A stretch of DNA of 64,000 nucleotides from Polynucleobacter sp. (GCA_021737945.1 JAIPCX010000010.1:1-64000); one strand, 5' to 3'; counted from the stretch's first letter, positions 16,930-26,597 are shown. The notes: generated by a model not told the origin, from the letters alone. A program made the numbers and translations.

Positions 16930-18082
16930 CAAGTGCCTGCTCTAAATCAGCAATCAAATCACGCGTATCTTCCAAACCTATATTCAAACGCACTAGCTGG
17001 CCTTGGTGCGGCCAATGACTGCGCATGACCGCAATTCGATACGGTACTGCGAGGCTATTCGCTCCACCCCAGCTGTAACCGATCTTGAATAATTTCAGGC
17101 TATCGATAAAACGATCGGTTTGTGCTTCAGTAAACCGTGGATCAAACAACACAGAAAACAATCCACCGGCACCTGTGAAATCTCGCTTCCACGTGGCATG
17201 TCCAGGACAATCGTCGAAAGCGGGGTGCAAGATATGAGTAATCTCTGAGCGCGACTTTAACCACGTAGCGATCTCGCGCGCGCTGTGATCATGCGCTTCG
17301 AAACGCAGTTTCATACTGGGTAGCCCACGCAAAACCAAGAACGTATCATCAGCCGACACACCCAAGCCGAGTCGCATATGCGCACTCTCTATTTTTTGAT
17401 GAACGTCTTTAGCGTGCGTAATCACTGCACCCATCAACACATCCGATCCACCCGAGTGATATTTGGTTAAGGCCTGCATCACAATATCCACACCATGATC
17501 AAAGGCACGAAATGCCAGACCCGCTGACCACGTGTTATCCAGCGCCACACGTACATTTTTTTCTTTAGCTACACGACAAATCGCCGGTATATCCGGCACT
17601 TCCATCGAAACCGATCCCGGCGCTTCCGTCCAAATCAAACGTGTTTTCGTATTGATCAGCTCGGCAATACCTTCAGCTATCATAGGATCGTAATAGCGCG
17701 CGGTGATGCCAAAGGATTCGCTTAACCAGTTACCTAATTCGCGATTTGGGTTGTAGACATTATCTGGCATCAGCACCTCATCACCTGTGCTGAGCAGCGC
17801 GAGATCAATCATCGCAATCGCTGCAAGCCCACTGGGTGCAAGTAAGCAGTGTGTACCGCCTTCAATCTCGGCGAGTCGTGCTTCTAGCGTAAAGGTAGTA
17901 GGCGTGCCATGCAGACCATAGGTGTAGGCATTTTTATCTTGCCAGTTGCGCGCACGAAGTGCAGCAACGTCTTTGAAAATAACCGTCGATGCGTGATGAA
18001 TCGCGGTGGGGAAAGCGCTAAAGCCTTCCGGTGGACGATAGTCCGTGGTGGTTAGCAATGTCTGCAGATGTTTTTTATCCAT
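16916..18082 (-). CDS. metC: Cystathionine beta-lyase
   Basis: A 388-residue PLP-dependent enzyme that cleaves cystathionine to homocysteine, ammonia and pyruvate in methionine synthesis. The Cys/Met-metabolism family features are NAYTYGLHGTPTTFTLEARLA (substrate region), TEAPGSVSMEVPDI, VALDNTWSAGLAF and the PLP-lysine motif ALTKYHSGGSDVLMG (Lys near 207). Specificity for the beta-lyase rather than gamma-synthase is inferred from overall resemblance to MetC. The ATG at 18082 is chosen; a GTG lies three codons upstream. rimO ends 24 bp upstream on the same strand. Confidence 0.88.
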   Translation of the reverse strand: MDKKHLQTLLTTTDYRPPEGFSAFPTAIHHASTVIFKDVAALRARNWQDKNAYTYGLHGTPTTFTLEARLAEIEGGTHCLLAPSGLAAIAMIDLALLSTGDEVLMPDNVYNPNRELGNWLSESFGITARYYDPMIAEGIAELINTKTRLIWTEAPGSVSMEVPDIPAICRVAKEKNVRVALDNTWSAGLAFRAFDHGVDIVMQALTKYHSGGSDVLMGAVITHAKDVHQKIESAHMRLGLGVSADDTFLVLRGLPSMKLRFEAHDHSAREIATWLKSRSEITHILHPAFDDCPGHATWKRDFTGAGGLFSVLFDPRFTEAQTDRFIDSLKLFKIGYSWGGANSLAVPYRIAVMRSHWPHQGQLVRLNIGLEDTRDLIADLEQALATLA

Positions 18083-18106
18083 GGTGCTCACAGAAAAACA
18101 ATAGCC

Positions 18107-19462
18107 TCAATCAACGCTGCCCCACAGATCATGAGCATCAGCCGCGGTGACGGTGACATCAACGAATTCACCCACCTTGAGTTGGCGCGCAGGATCGTAA
18201 GGCCGTTTTACGTACACCACGCCATCGATTTCAGGAGCATCAGCAGAGGAGCGCGCAACCGCACCATTGCGATCGACTGAATCAATTAAAACGCGCTGAG
18301 TTTTACCGATTTTGGCTTGCAGACGGTCGCGCGAAATTTTTTCCTGTAACTGCATCACACGGCCGCGACGTTCTTCACGTAAATCATCCGGTATGGCGGC
18401 TGCGAGTGCATTCGCTGCAGCGCCTTCGACAGGTGAGTAAGCAAAACATCCCAGCCTATCGATTTGTGCTTCTTGTAAAAAAGCTAGCAGATGCTGAAAT
18501 TCTTCTTCAGTCTCACCTGGGAAACCTGCGATAAAGGTCGAACGTATCGTTATATCTGGGCAGATTTTTCGCCACGCCTGAATGCGCTCGATATTTTTTT
18601 CACCATTCGCCGGACGCTTCATACGTTTCAAAACATCGGGATGCGAATGCTGAAGCGGCACATCAAGATAAGGTAAAACATGACCACCATTCATCAGTGG
18701 AATGATGTCGTCGACATGCGGATAGGGATACACATAATGCAGCCTGACCCAGGCATCGTAGTTTTTTGCCAGCTCACCTAATGAAGCCACAAGCTCGGTC
18801 ATGTGAGTCCGCACCGGTTTGCCATTCCAAAAACCAGTGCGGAACTTGATATCGACGCCATACGCACTGGTGTCTTGCGAAATCACTAGCAATTCTTTAA
18901 CGCCGGATGTAAATAAATTTTCTGCTTCAAGCATGACATCGGCAATCGGTCGCGACACCAGATCACCGCGCATAGAAGGAATAATGCAAAAGCTGCAGCG
19001 ATGATTGCAGCCTTCAGAAATTTTTAGATAGGCGTAATGCTTGGGGGTGAGCTTGACGCCCTGCGGTGGTAACAAATCTAGAAAAGGTTCGTGCGGCTTG
19101 GGCAAGTGCAGGTGCACGGCATTCATTACCTCACCCAAGGCATGCGGGCCGGTTACGGCCAAGACTTTAGGATGAACTTTTTGCACAATATCTTCACCCG
19201 CCGCATCTTTTTTACTACCTAGGCAACCGGTGACGATGACCTTGCCATTTTCATTCAACGCTTCGCCAATCGCATCGAGCGATTCCTGAACGGCTGAATC
19301 AATAAAACCGCAGGTATTAACGATCACCAGATCAGCGCCGTCATAGGACTTAGCCGTTTCATAGCCCTCGGCGCGCAGCTGAGTCAGAATTTGCTCAGAA
19401 TCGACTAAGGCCTTGGGACATCCAAGCGAGACGAAACCAACTTTAGGTGGAGTAGCTGACAT
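18107..19462 (-). CDS. rimO: Ribosomal protein S12 methylthiotransferase RimO
   Basis: This 451-residue radical-SAM enzyme adds a methylthio group to an aspartate of ribosomal protein S12. The N-terminal cluster-binding cysteines are C15, C51 and C80 ([27 protein letters not shown]). The radical-SAM triad is C152/C156/C159 ([11 protein letters not shown]), and a TRAM domain occupies the C-terminal ~65 residues. This set separates RimO from MiaB. Gene order phaR-rimO-metC on one strand is familiar in Burkholderiales. Confidence 0.95.
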   Translation of the reverse strand: MSATPPKVGFVSLGCPKALVDSEQILTQLRAEGYETAKSYDGADLVIVNTCGFIDSAVQESLDAIGEALNENGKVIVTGCLGSKKDAAGEDIVQKVHPKVLAVTGPHALGEVMNAVHLHLPKPHEPFLDLLPPQGVKLTPKHYAYLKISEGCNHRCSFCIIPSMRGDLVSRPIADVMLEAENLFTSGVKELLVISQDTSAYGVDIKFRTGFWNGKPVRTHMTELVASLGELAKNYDAWVRLHYVYPYPHVDDIIPLMNGGHVLPYLDVPLQHSHPDVLKRMKRPANGEKNIERIQAWRKICPDITIRSTFIAGFPGETEEEFQHLLAFLQEAQIDRLGCFAYSPVEGAAANALAAAIPDDLREERRGRVMQLQEKISRDRLQAKIGKTQRVLIDSVDRNGAVARSSADAPEIDGVVYVKRPYDPARQLKVGEFVDVTVTAADAHDLWGSVD

Positions 19463-19555
19463 GAGGAAGGTGAGAGAAAAATCGCTGATAAGAAGTAGCG
19501 TGACCCAGCATTGTAACCTTTACCGCTTTGTCACTTTACCGAACTGTGCTGCCTT

Positions 19556-19594
19556 AAAAATAAAAGCCGGGCTGAGTAAAATCTCAGTCCGGCT
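19556..19594 (-). terminator. Intrinsic terminator of phaR
   Basis: A twelve-base stem with one mismatch (19565-19576 with 19583-19594) and a six-base loop is followed on the minus strand by a T-rich tract. It lies 18 bp after the phaR stop and separates phaR from rimO. Confidence 0.72.
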
Positions 19595-19612
19595 CTGCAT
19601 CATTCAAATGAC

Positions 19613-20182
19613 TTATTTTGTGTCGGTACCACCAGCGGTAGGCACGCCTGGGAAGGGGAAAACACCAAAAACATTTTTCGCCTGACTTTGCATCTGATCC
19701 TGCATCTGCATAAACAAGCTCTTACTCTGTTCAATGTAGTTGCTCATCATCCCTTGCATCATCGGAGCTTGAACGCTCATGAACTGCGTCCACATTTCTG
19801 GGCTGAAGGATTTTTCATCGATCACACCACGGGAGTTTTCCGCCATCTTGTTTTGGATGTCGATAAACACTTGAATATTTTTTTCGAGGTAGGAGCCCAT
19901 CATGCCCTGCATAGAATGGCCGTAATAGCGAATGATCTGAGACAGCGATGAACTAGAAAACATCGGTTGACCGTTCGCTTCTTCTTCCAAAATAATCTGC
20001 AACAAAATACTGCGCGTCAGATCGTCTTCCGATTTAGCATCGATCACCACAAATTGTTCATTTGCCAAAACCAGCTGCTTCACATCAGCAAGCGTGATGT
20101 AGGAGCTCGTCTGGGTGTCATACAAACGGCGATTAGGGTATTTCTTTATCAGGCGTTCCGCTGCCTTTTTTGAGCTACTCAT
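19613..20182 (-). CDS. phaR: Polyhydroxyalkanoate synthesis regulator PhaR
   Basis: A 189-residue repressor that binds both DNA and PHA polymer and controls phasin and granule genes. The N-terminal DNA-binding domain is unmistakable: LIKKYPNRRLYDTQTSSYIT, LADVKQLV and FVVIDAKSEDDLTRSILLQI (about 10-70), followed by the PHB-accumulation regulatory domain and a Met/Gln-rich tail that likely contacts granules. It lies 230 bp downstream of phaC on the same strand with its own terminator. phaA and phaB, often between phaC and phaR, are absent. Confidence 0.94.
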   Translation of the reverse strand: MSSSKKAAERLIKKYPNRRLYDTQTSSYITLADVKQLVLANEQFVVIDAKSEDDLTRSILLQIILEEEANGQPMFSSSSLSQIIRYYGHSMQGMMGSYLEKNIQVFIDIQNKMAENSRGVIDEKSFSPEMWTQFMSVQAPMMQGMMSNYIEQSKSLFMQMQDQMQSQAKNVFGVFPFPGVPTAGGTDTK

Positions 20183-20238
20183 GGGCTAATCCAGTTATTT
20201 TGCGTCGCAATGAAAACCAGCGACATTATGATCAAATT

Positions 20239-20254
20239 TCGAACTTTAGTTCGA
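20239..20254. promoter_or_regulatory. Palindrome upstream of phaR
   Basis: TCGAAC, four bases, GTTCGA lies 56 bp upstream of the phaR start. PhaR proteins often autoregulate, so this is a candidate operator; I cannot match it to a known PhaR consensus. Confidence 0.25.
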
Positions 20255-20323
20255 TTCTCCGTCCGCTATAGTGCACCAAAACAAGACCTTGGGAAAGCAT
20301 GGACGGGGTAAACGGGCATTTAT

Positions 20324-20378
20324 TGCGGCGCAGGAGCCGTTTGGATTTCAAAATACTATCAGGTCAGAGGGCGCCGCA
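20324..20378. other. Long-range inverted repeat downstream of phaC
   Basis: TGCGGCGC (20324-20331) and GCGCCGCA (20371-20378) are perfect complements separated by 39 bp, within 90 bp of the phaC stop. They could form a 3' hairpin on the phaC transcript. No T-run follows, so a role in termination is doubtful. Confidence 0.35.
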
Positions 20379-20412
20379 GCATGTCGATAAATCAGACCTC
20401 AAAAAACATACG

Positions 20413-22164
20413 TCAGGCCTTAGCTTTTACATAACGACCCGGTGCCGGTTCAATCGGTGGGTGAACTTTGTTGCCCAGCTTGCGCGGCGCGGCTATCTGT
20501 TCCCCGGCATGACTGGCTAAAAAATCAGCCCACTCACCCCACCAACTACCCGGATGCTCGGTCGCACCCTCCATCCAGGCGCTCGCTGTTTCAGGTAATT
20601 GGTCATTACTCCAGTAGCTGCGTTTCTTTTTCGCGGGGGGATTAATCACGCCGGCAATGTGGCCGGAAGCCCCCAAAACAAATCGATTATTTTTACGCTT
20701 ACCCGCATTGATCAAATTGGTGCTTGAATAGGCACTGTGCCAGGGCACGATATGGTCTTCGCGCGAGGCGTAAATAAAACTAGCTACCTGCACCTTGCCA
20801 AGATCAATCGGATCACCTGCTACAGATAACTTCCCCGGAACTTTCAAATTATTTTCCAGATACATATTGCGCAAGTAGTAGCAAAACATCGGGCCGGGCA
20901 AATTGGTGCTATCAGAATTCCAATACAGCAGATCAAACGCCGGCGGCGCTTCACCTTTGAGGTAATTCGCTTCCACATAATTCCAGACCAGATCATTGGA
21001 TCGAAGACTAGAAAACGCCGTCGCAAAATCACGGCCGGGCATCAGACCACCCTTGCCTATAGCTTGCTCTCGCTGCGCAACTTGAGCTTCATCGACATAC
21101 ACATCGATAGAACCCACATCAGTGAAATCCAACATACTCGTTAACAGCGTCAAACTAGAAACCGGTTTTTTGCCGCGTGCAGCCATCACCGCAAGTGCAC
21201 TGGCTAACAACGTGCCGCCAACACAAAAGCCCAAGGCATTCACCTGCTTTTCACCGCTAATTTGTTGGGCAACTTCAAGCGCATTGATCACACCTTTTTC
21301 TACATAGTCATCCCAACCCAAATGACCCAAGCTCTGATCAGGATTGACCCATGAAACGACAAATACGGTGTGTCCCTGTTCAACGGCATAACGGATCAAG
21401 GAATTTTCTGGCTGCAGATCGAGGATGTAAAACTTGTTGATACAGGGTGGCACAATCACTAAAGGGCGTTGATACACCTGCTTGGTGAGCGGCCGATATT
21501 GCAGCAGCTGAATGACGTCGTTTTCAAAAACAACCGATCCCTCACTAGCAGCGACATTACGTCCCACTTCAAAGGCCGTTTCATCGGTCTGCGATATTTG
21601 GCCTTTGCGCATATCGGTGAGCATTTGCATGATGCCGCGCTGCAGACTTTCACCTTTTGAATCAATCAGTAATTGCTGTGCCTCGGGATTGGTTGCGAGA
21701 AAATTCGCGGGTGACATCGCATCAACGGTTTGCTGAGTCGCGAAGCGTATTTTTTTCTTGGTCTGTTCATCCACCTCGATTGACTCAGCCAAGGCATTTA
21801 AAAATTGGGCATTCAGTAAATACGTGGCTGCATTAAATGCATACAAAGGATTGGCGTGCCATGCAGGCGCAGAAAAACGTCGATCACTAATTTCAGAAGT
21901 TTTCGATTCCAGTAAGCCTGACCACAAAGCAGAAAATTTTTCCGTGTAGTCTTGTTGCATCTGCATCAGCTTTTCCTGAGGCACCAACGCCATCACGTTT
22001 TGCGTCTCGCTGTGTCCAGACATTCCCGACATTCCTGGCATGCCAGACTGCATCAAATTCATCATCGATTGCCAACCTTTGGGGTCAGACATCTGCGCCA
22101 ACCAGGCCTGAGCGTCATAAGCTGTCTGAGGTTTAGGCTGCGCTTTGCTTTCGGATTTACTCAT
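20413..22164 (-). CDS. phaC: Class I polyhydroxyalkanoate synthase
   Basis: A 583-residue cytoplasmic, granule-surface enzyme that polymerises hydroxyacyl-CoA into PHA. The lipase-like box is GFCVGG with catalytic C314. The other triad members lie in the C-terminal half near SREDHIVPW (Asp) and ASGHIAGV (His). The N-terminal ~200 residues form the usual PhaC domain, with a Met/Gly-rich stretch near 35-50. Length matches class I enzymes that act without PhaE or PhaR subunits. A 70-bp spacer separates it from the divergent small membrane gene. Confidence 0.95.
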   Translation of the reverse strand: MSKSESKAQPKPQTAYDAQAWLAQMSDPKGWQSMMNLMQSGMPGMSGMSGHSETQNVMALVPQEKLMQMQQDYTEKFSALWSGLLESKTSEISDRRFSAPAWHANPLYAFNAATYLLNAQFLNALAESIEVDEQTKKKIRFATQQTVDAMSPANFLATNPEAQQLLIDSKGESLQRGIMQMLTDMRKGQISQTDETAFEVGRNVAASEGSVVFENDVIQLLQYRPLTKQVYQRPLVIVPPCINKFYILDLQPENSLIRYAVEQGHTVFVVSWVNPDQSLGHLGWDDYVEKGVINALEVAQQISGEKQVNALGFCVGGTLLASALAVMAARGKKPVSSLTLLTSMLDFTDVGSIDVYVDEAQVAQREQAIGKGGLMPGRDFATAFSSLRSNDLVWNYVEANYLKGEAPPAFDLLYWNSDSTNLPGPMFCYYLRNMYLENNLKVPGKLSVAGDPIDLGKVQVASFIYASREDHIVPWHSAYSSTNLINAGKRKNNRFVLGASGHIAGVINPPAKKKRSYWSNDQLPETASAWMEGATEHPGSWWGEWADFLASHAGEQIAAPRKLGNKVHPPIEPAPGRYVKAKA

Positions 22165-22237
22165 GCAATCTTCCCCGTCACTCGTTCTTAGGATTTCACG
22201 TATGCTGCCAGTTATCCTTTGTTAGGGAACTAGACAC

Positions 22238-22468
22238 ATGCATATCGCTGCAGTTGGATGGATTTATGTGGTTCTGATGATGGCTATCACTGAGGAATCA
22301 GTGATAGCAGCCATTATGACTTTTTTCTTTTATGGCGTGTTGCCGGTGTCGATCATTGTTTATCTCGCGGGCACGGGCACCCGTAAACGACGTCGCCAGC
22401 AAAAACAACTACAAGCAATGCAAGAGCGACAACAAGCCGAGCAGAACGATACGCCGCAAGCTCACTGA
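22238..22468 (+). CDS. Small membrane protein, unknown function
   Basis: A 76-residue protein with two likely transmembrane helices (about 3-28 and 29-46) and a highly charged cytoplasmic tail (GTRKRRRQQKQLQAMQERQQ). Similar short proteins occur beside phaC or pgeF in Burkholderiales as I recall, which supports it being a real gene. It converges with pgeF with one base between stops. No function can be given. Confidence 0.7.
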   Translation: MHIAAVGWIYVVLMMAITEESVIAAIMTFFFYGVLPVSIIVYLAGTGTRKRRRQQKQLQAMQERQQAEQNDTPQAH

Positions 22469-22469
22469 G

Positions 22470-23231
22470 CTACTTGATCCAAATCATCGTCGCCATCCGC
22501 CCCGTCACGCGATCGCGACGAAAGGAATAAAACTCCGAAGCTTCGCTGACGGTACAACGATCACCGCCCGCTACCTGCACAACACCCACACTAGCCAGGA
22601 CTAACCGCGCGAGAGCCGGTAAATTAGCCAAATACTTGCCGGACTTGTCAGGTATTGGGACAAAGGCTGGCTGAGCTGCTTGGGCCAAGTGTGAAAAGGC
22701 ATCCAGCACATCGTCGCCAACTTCAAAATGTTCAGGTCCTATCCCAGGCCCCAACCAAGCCACAATCTCATCGGCCCCAGCCTCGCGTAACTGAATTACC
22801 GTGTTTTGCAGCACCCCATTGGCCAGACCACGCCACCCAGCGTGTGCCGCGCCCACCAATTTTCCGCGTTTATCCGCCAGGAGCACGGGCATGCAATCGG
22901 CGGTCATGATGGTGCATACCGCCCCTGCTGATGTAGCCAGAATCGCATCAGCACGCGGAGTAATTCCACTGGCCGACAGGCTTTGAGCACTCACCACCTC
23001 AGTTCCATGCACTTGCTCCAGCCAGATCGGATTAGCAGGTAAAAGGCTGCGCAGCAATGCACGGTTTTCAGCCACGGCTTCTGGAGCATCGCCCACATGC
23101 GTGCCCAGATTTAGCCCGCCCTCGCCTTGCGCATCGGAATAAGCACCCGTGCTGACACCGCCAGACCTAAGGGTGGAAAGCACGCCCACGCCCTTAGGTA
23201 AATCAGGCCAATGAATGTCTAGAGTACGCAT
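22470..23231 (-). CDS. pgeF: Peptidoglycan editing factor / multicopper laccase-domain protein
   Basis: This 253-residue YfiH/COG1496 protein belongs to a family shown to correct misincorporated L-serine in peptidoglycan and to have purine-nucleoside or laccase-like activity. Conserved blocks: LEQVHGTEVV (about 75-84), TIMTADCMPVLLAD (metal ligand Cys, about 107-120), AAHAGWRGLANGV (His, about 127-139) and AWLGPGIGPEHFEVG. It follows rluD after 42 bp on the same strand, the usual arrangement. Confidence 0.93.
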   Translation of the reverse strand: MRTLDIHWPDLPKGVGVLSTLRSGGVSTGAYSDAQGEGGLNLGTHVGDAPEAVAENRALLRSLLPANPIWLEQVHGTEVVSAQSLSASGITPRADAILATSAGAVCTIMTADCMPVLLADKRGKLVGAAHAGWRGLANGVLQNTVIQLREAGADEIVAWLGPGIGPEHFEVGDDVLDAFSHLAQAAQPAFVPIPDKSGKYLANLPALARLVLASVGVVQVAGGDRCTVSEASEFYSFRRDRVTGRMATMIWIK

Positions 23232-23273
23232 AGTAAAGCTGAGGTCTGGTGATACGGGGTCTGTTGGATGCGG

Positions 23274-24299
23274 TCAAACCGCCATGCCCGCTTGCTGCAG
23301 CAAATCAGCCATATCGGCTGGCAAAGCGGCATGCCATTCAGTGTGAGTACCGCTGATCGGGTGGACCAAGCCCAGTCGCTCAGCATGCAACGCTTGTCGC
23401 GGAAAAACAGAAACTAGATGCGCCTTGCCATACACAGCATCGCCAACAATCGGAAAACCCAGCGATTGCAAATGGACACGGATTTGATGCGTGCGCCCAG
23501 TCTCAAGCTGACAGCGCAGCAGCGTCACTGTGCGGCCGTCTAGCTGACCACTGACTACTTTTTGGTAATGCGTAATCGCCAATTTGGCTTGTGGTGATTT
23601 ACTGATCGCCATGCGTGTGCGCTCACGCGGATGACGTCCAATAGCGGCTTCGATTCGGCCACTAGATACTGGCTGCCCCCAAACTAGCGCCAGATACTGG
23701 CGACTAACGGTGCGCTGCTGCAGCTGCCGAACCAAATCGGTTTGCGCCTTGAGCGTCTTGGCAATCACCAACAAGCCGCTCGTGTCTTTATCCAGGCGAT
23801 GCACGATACCCGCCCGCGGCACCCCCATTAGCTGCGGCGAATGATGCAAAAGACCATTCAATAGCGTGCCCGACCAATTCCCCGCGGCCGGATGAACCAC
23901 CAGGCCAGCCGGTTTGTTGACGATGATCAGTGCATCGTCCTCATGCACAATCCTTAGGTCCAGTGGCTCTGCAACAAATGCCTGATCATGATCAGCTGCT
24001 TGTGGCTCTACGCTGATGTTCTCACCGCCCAGCACTGTGGTGCGAATTTTGGCCGGTTTGCCGTCAACCAGCACCCAACCTTCTTCTATCCATTGTTGCA
24101 AACGGGCGCGGGAAAACTGTGGCAACAGCGTGGCGAGCACCTTATCTAGCCGTTCGCCCTGATAAATATCGTCCAACTGCAGGCTAAAGGGCTCAAGTCC
24201 GGTCGAGGCAACCTCAAAATCGTCGGCATCATCAATGACCTCATTGTCCATCGTTAATTCGGGAGCTGACTGGCGGGGTGGTTTCACAAAGATGTCCAT
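23274..24299 (-). CDS. rluD: 23S rRNA pseudouridine synthase RluD
   Basis: A 341-residue enzyme that forms pseudouridines in helix 69 of 23S rRNA. An S4 RNA-binding domain (about 45-105: LDKVLATLLPQFSRARLQQWIEEG) precedes the catalytic domain with RluA-family motif GIVHRLDKDTSGLLV (catalytic Asp). GRTHQIRVHLQSLGFPIVGD is the conserved third block. The first ~40 residues are an acidic extension. It is divergent from bamD and co-directional with pgeF. Confidence 0.94.
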   Translation of the reverse strand: MDIFVKPPRQSAPELTMDNEVIDDADDFEVASTGLEPFSLQLDDIYQGERLDKVLATLLPQFSRARLQQWIEEGWVLVDGKPAKIRTTVLGGENISVEPQAADHDQAFVAEPLDLRIVHEDDALIIVNKPAGLVVHPAAGNWSGTLLNGLLHHSPQLMGVPRAGIVHRLDKDTSGLLVIAKTLKAQTDLVRQLQQRTVSRQYLALVWGQPVSSGRIEAAIGRHPRERTRMAISKSPQAKLAITHYQKVVSGQLDGRTVTLLRCQLETGRTHQIRVHLQSLGFPIVGDAVYGKAHLVSVFPRQALHAERLGLVHPISGTHTEWHAALPADMADLLQQAGMAV

Positions 24300-24303
24300 C
24301 GGC

Positions 24304-24309
24304 TATAAT
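24304..24309 (+). promoter_or_regulatory. Candidate -10 element of bamD
   Basis: TATAAT sits five bases beyond the rluD start, on the bamD strand, placing transcription start about 30 bp before the bamD ATG. The -35 region would lie inside rluD and is weak. Confidence 0.4.
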
Positions 24310-24347
24310 CGCCGCACTAATTTGATGAAGTGAATTCGCCCCATCCC

Positions 24348-25151
24348 ATGTTAAAAAAAATTCTGACTCTTGCCTTGATGGCGCTTGCACTCATGTTTTC
24401 CGGCTGCGGCTCGCTGGGAGAAAAAGCGGATGAGACCAAAGGATGGTCGCCTGAGAAATTATACGCTGAGGCCAAAGACGAAATCAAAAGCGGTAACTAC
24501 GAACGCGCTATCAAGTATTTAGAAAAACTTGAATCACGCTACCCTTTCGGTAAATACGCGCAGCAAGCGCAAATGGAAATTGCGTATTCCTATTTCCGCC
24601 AAAACGATCAAGCACAATGTTTAGCTGCGGTTGACCGTTTTATTCGCTTGCATCCGAATCACCCTAACGTCGACTACATGTATTACCTGCGTGGCCTAGC
24701 AAACTTCAACGATAAAAAAGGCTTGTTTGATTTCATCAGCAGCCAGGATCCCACTGAACGCGATCCTAAAGCAGCGCGCAACGCTTTTGATGCCTTCAAG
24801 CAGTTAGCCGATCGCTTCCCAGACAGCAAATACGCTGATGATGCACGTGATCGTTTGCGCTACCTAGTAGAGGCCATGGCGCAGTATGAAGTTCACGTCG
24901 CAGATTATTATTTACGCCGCTCAGCCTTTGTGGCTGCGATCAACCGCGCGCAAAACGTGATTCGCGACTATCCTGCATCGCCTTCCGTGCGGAATGCGTT
25001 GCGAATCCAAATCCGCGCCTATGATGCGCTGGGCATGAAGGATTTGCGAGATGATGCTGAGCGCGTATTCGAGTTGAACTACAAAACCAACTCAGCCGCG
25101 CAGATTAATCCTGATGCTGAAAAATCTTGGTGGAAATTCTGGGGTAATTAA
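24348..25151 (+). CDS. bamD: Outer-membrane assembly lipoprotein BamD
   Basis: A 267-residue lipoprotein of the BAM complex that inserts beta-barrel proteins with BamA. The lipoprotein signal peptide ends in the lipobox MFSGC (lipidated C20). Five TPR-like units follow: LYAEAKDEIKSGNYERAIKYLEKLESRYPFGKYA begins the first, with LADRFPDSKYADDARDR and VADYYLRRSAFVAAINRAQNV later. The ATG at 24348 is chosen because it opens directly onto the signal peptide; a GTG lies six codons earlier. Essential in most proteobacteria. Confidence 0.95.
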   Translation: MLKKILTLALMALALMFSGCGSLGEKADETKGWSPEKLYAEAKDEIKSGNYERAIKYLEKLESRYPFGKYAQQAQMEIAYSYFRQNDQAQCLAAVDRFIRLHPNHPNVDYMYYLRGLANFNDKKGLFDFISSQDPTERDPKAARNAFDAFKQLADRFPDSKYADDARDRLRYLVEAMAQYEVHVADYYLRRSAFVAAINRAQNVIRDYPASPSVRNALRIQIRAYDALGMKDLRDDAERVFELNYKTNSAAQINPDAEKSWWKFWGN

Positions 25152-25154
25152 ATT

Positions 25155-25184
25155 GAATTACGGGCCTTCTGAGGCCCGTAATTC
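25155..25184. terminator. Hairpin between convergent bamD and yaaA
   Basis: A twelve-base perfect stem (25155-25166 with 25173-25184) and six-base loop begins three bases after the bamD stop. The T-tract is poor, but the stem is strong and well placed to end transcription from both sides. Confidence 0.55.
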
Positions 25185-25235
25185 ATTAGTGGCCCCTAAT
25201 TGCTCTGTTGTTCTTGCCATTTTATTAGTGCCGCA

Positions 25236-26012
25236 TTAATCCGATACTTTGCGTCGAAACACCCAACTTGTCTCAGTCGAGCTTTTCGGCTCGTAAGCAT
25301 AACCTTCTGTATCAAACAATCGTAGTTGATCAGGCTTAGTAATTTTCTTTTCAATCGCATAGCGCGCCATTAAACCCCGTGCACGCTTGGCATAAAACGA
25401 GATGATCTTGTAGTTGCCGCCTTTCCAATCTTCGAACACCGGAGTAATTACAGGCACGGCTAAATTTTTAGGCTTAACTGATTTAAAGTATTCCTCTGAT
25501 GCGAGGTTGATCAAGGCAGAGGATTTAACTGCCGCCAAGGACTCATTCAAAGAGTCTGTCACTTCATCACCCCAAAATGCATACAGATCTTTGCCATGCG
25601 CGTTCTGCAAGCGCGTACCCATTTCCAGTCGATACGGCTGCATCAAATCCAACGGCCGCAATACGCCATAAAGGCCAGAGAGTATGCGCAAATGATCTTG
25701 CGCCCAGCTTAGTTGTTTTTCATTCAAGGTGGGTGCATCTAAACCTTCATACACATCACCATTGAAAGCGAGCAGCGCCTGTCGAGAATTTTTGAAATTA
25801 AATTTCTTTGACCAACTAGCGTAACGATCAACATTTAAATGCGCTAGCTGATCAGAAATTTTCATCAGCGTGCCCAACTTATCCGGCGACAGCTCGCGCA
25901 GAGTATTGATTAGCTCAGCCGAACGCGGGATAAAATCCGGCAGGCTGTGTGCTTCAGTCGTCAAGGGCGATTCATAATCCAGCGTCTTTGCCGGCGAAAG
26001 TACCATCAGCAT
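25236..26012 (-). CDS. yaaA: Peroxide stress protein YaaA
   Basis: This 258-residue YaaA/DUF328 protein limits free iron and DNA damage during peroxide stress and has a DNA-binding fold in E. coli. It begins [16 protein letters not shown], the family hallmark. Further conserved stretches are [36 protein letters not shown] and [17 protein letters not shown]. The ATG at 26012 is chosen with AGGAAA upstream; the longer frame uses TTG. Divergent from the PIN-domain gene. Confidence 0.94.
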   Translation of the reverse strand: MLMVLSPAKTLDYESPLTTEAHSLPDFIPRSAELINTLRELSPDKLGTLMKISDQLAHLNVDRYASWSKKFNFKNSRQALLAFNGDVYEGLDAPTLNEKQLSWAQDHLRILSGLYGVLRPLDLMQPYRLEMGTRLQNAHGKDLYAFWGDEVTDSLNESLAAVKSSALINLASEEYFKSVKPKNLAVPVITPVFEDWKGGNYKIISFYAKRARGLMARYAIEKKITKPDQLRLFDTEGYAYEPKSSTETSWVFRRKVSD

Positions 26013-26046
26013 GGGCAATTTCCTAATTCGTCATAAAACTTCACGC

Positions 26047-26535
26047 ATGATACCCAAAGCTACGCAAACCGCTCTACAGCGCATAGTCATCGACACTAAT
26101 GTCTGCCTCGACTTGTTTATGTTTCGTGATCCGCGCTGGCAGGCACTGATGGATGGGCTTAAGAGTGGCGAAATGGAGGCCGTCACTAGCGCGAGCTGTC
26201 GCATGGAATTCACGCTAGTGCTAGCCTACGAAAAAATGCAGTTATCTACGCAATCTCAAGCTGCGATTCTGCAAGAATTTGATCAGTTCATCCGCTTGAT
26301 CGATTTGCCTGCGTCCACCTCAGAAAACAGTGCCATTAAGCTACCACTGTGCAAAGATCGCGATGACCAAAAATTTCTTGAACTGGCCTATGCCAGCCAA
26401 GCCGATACGTTGATCACCAAAGATAAAGCCCTGCTGAAATTAGCCCGGAAAACAATACGATCGCAATTATTCAGGATTTTTTCGCCCGAATCGTGGCTTG
26501 CTTCATATGTACCGAAGCTAGACTTAAGAAAATAA
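26047..26535 (+). CDS. PIN-domain putative toxin
   Basis: A 162-residue PIN-fold nuclease. Acidic active-site residues appear in VIDTNVCLDLF (D16), in CRMEFTLVL (Glu), and in KDRDDQKFLELAYASQADTLITKDKALL (Asp cluster). It matches the COG1569-type putative toxin family. No adjacent antitoxin gene is present; in Burkholderiales such PIN genes often sit alone next to yaaA (recollection), so it may be a resident housekeeping RNase rather than a mobile toxin. The ATG at 26047 is chosen over an upstream one at 26011, which would overlap yaaA. Confidence 0.75.
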   Translation: MIPKATQTALQRIVIDTNVCLDLFMFRDPRWQALMDGLKSGEMEAVTSASCRMEFTLVLAYEKMQLSTQSQAAILQEFDQFIRLIDLPASTSENSAIKLPLCKDRDDQKFLELAYASQADTLITKDKALLKLARKTIRSQLFRIFSPESWLASYVPKLDLRK

Positions 26536-26574
26536 AAACGACATCAACATGCTTAAAAGTGATGTCGTTTTTTT
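26535..26574. terminator. Bidirectional intrinsic terminator
   Basis: A twelve-base perfect stem (26535-26546 with 26560-26571) begins at the PIN gene stop codon. On the plus strand a T-run follows; on the minus strand the complement of the left-flanking A-run gives another T-run. It serves the PIN gene and the convergent GST gene. Confidence 0.78.
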
Positions 26575-26597
26575 ATCGATTACAGAGAGAATAAAGA

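Noticed and set aside
20299-20520. Plus-strand frame overlapping the phaC 3' end
   Set aside because: No RBS, no recognisable motif, and it overlaps phaC antisense.
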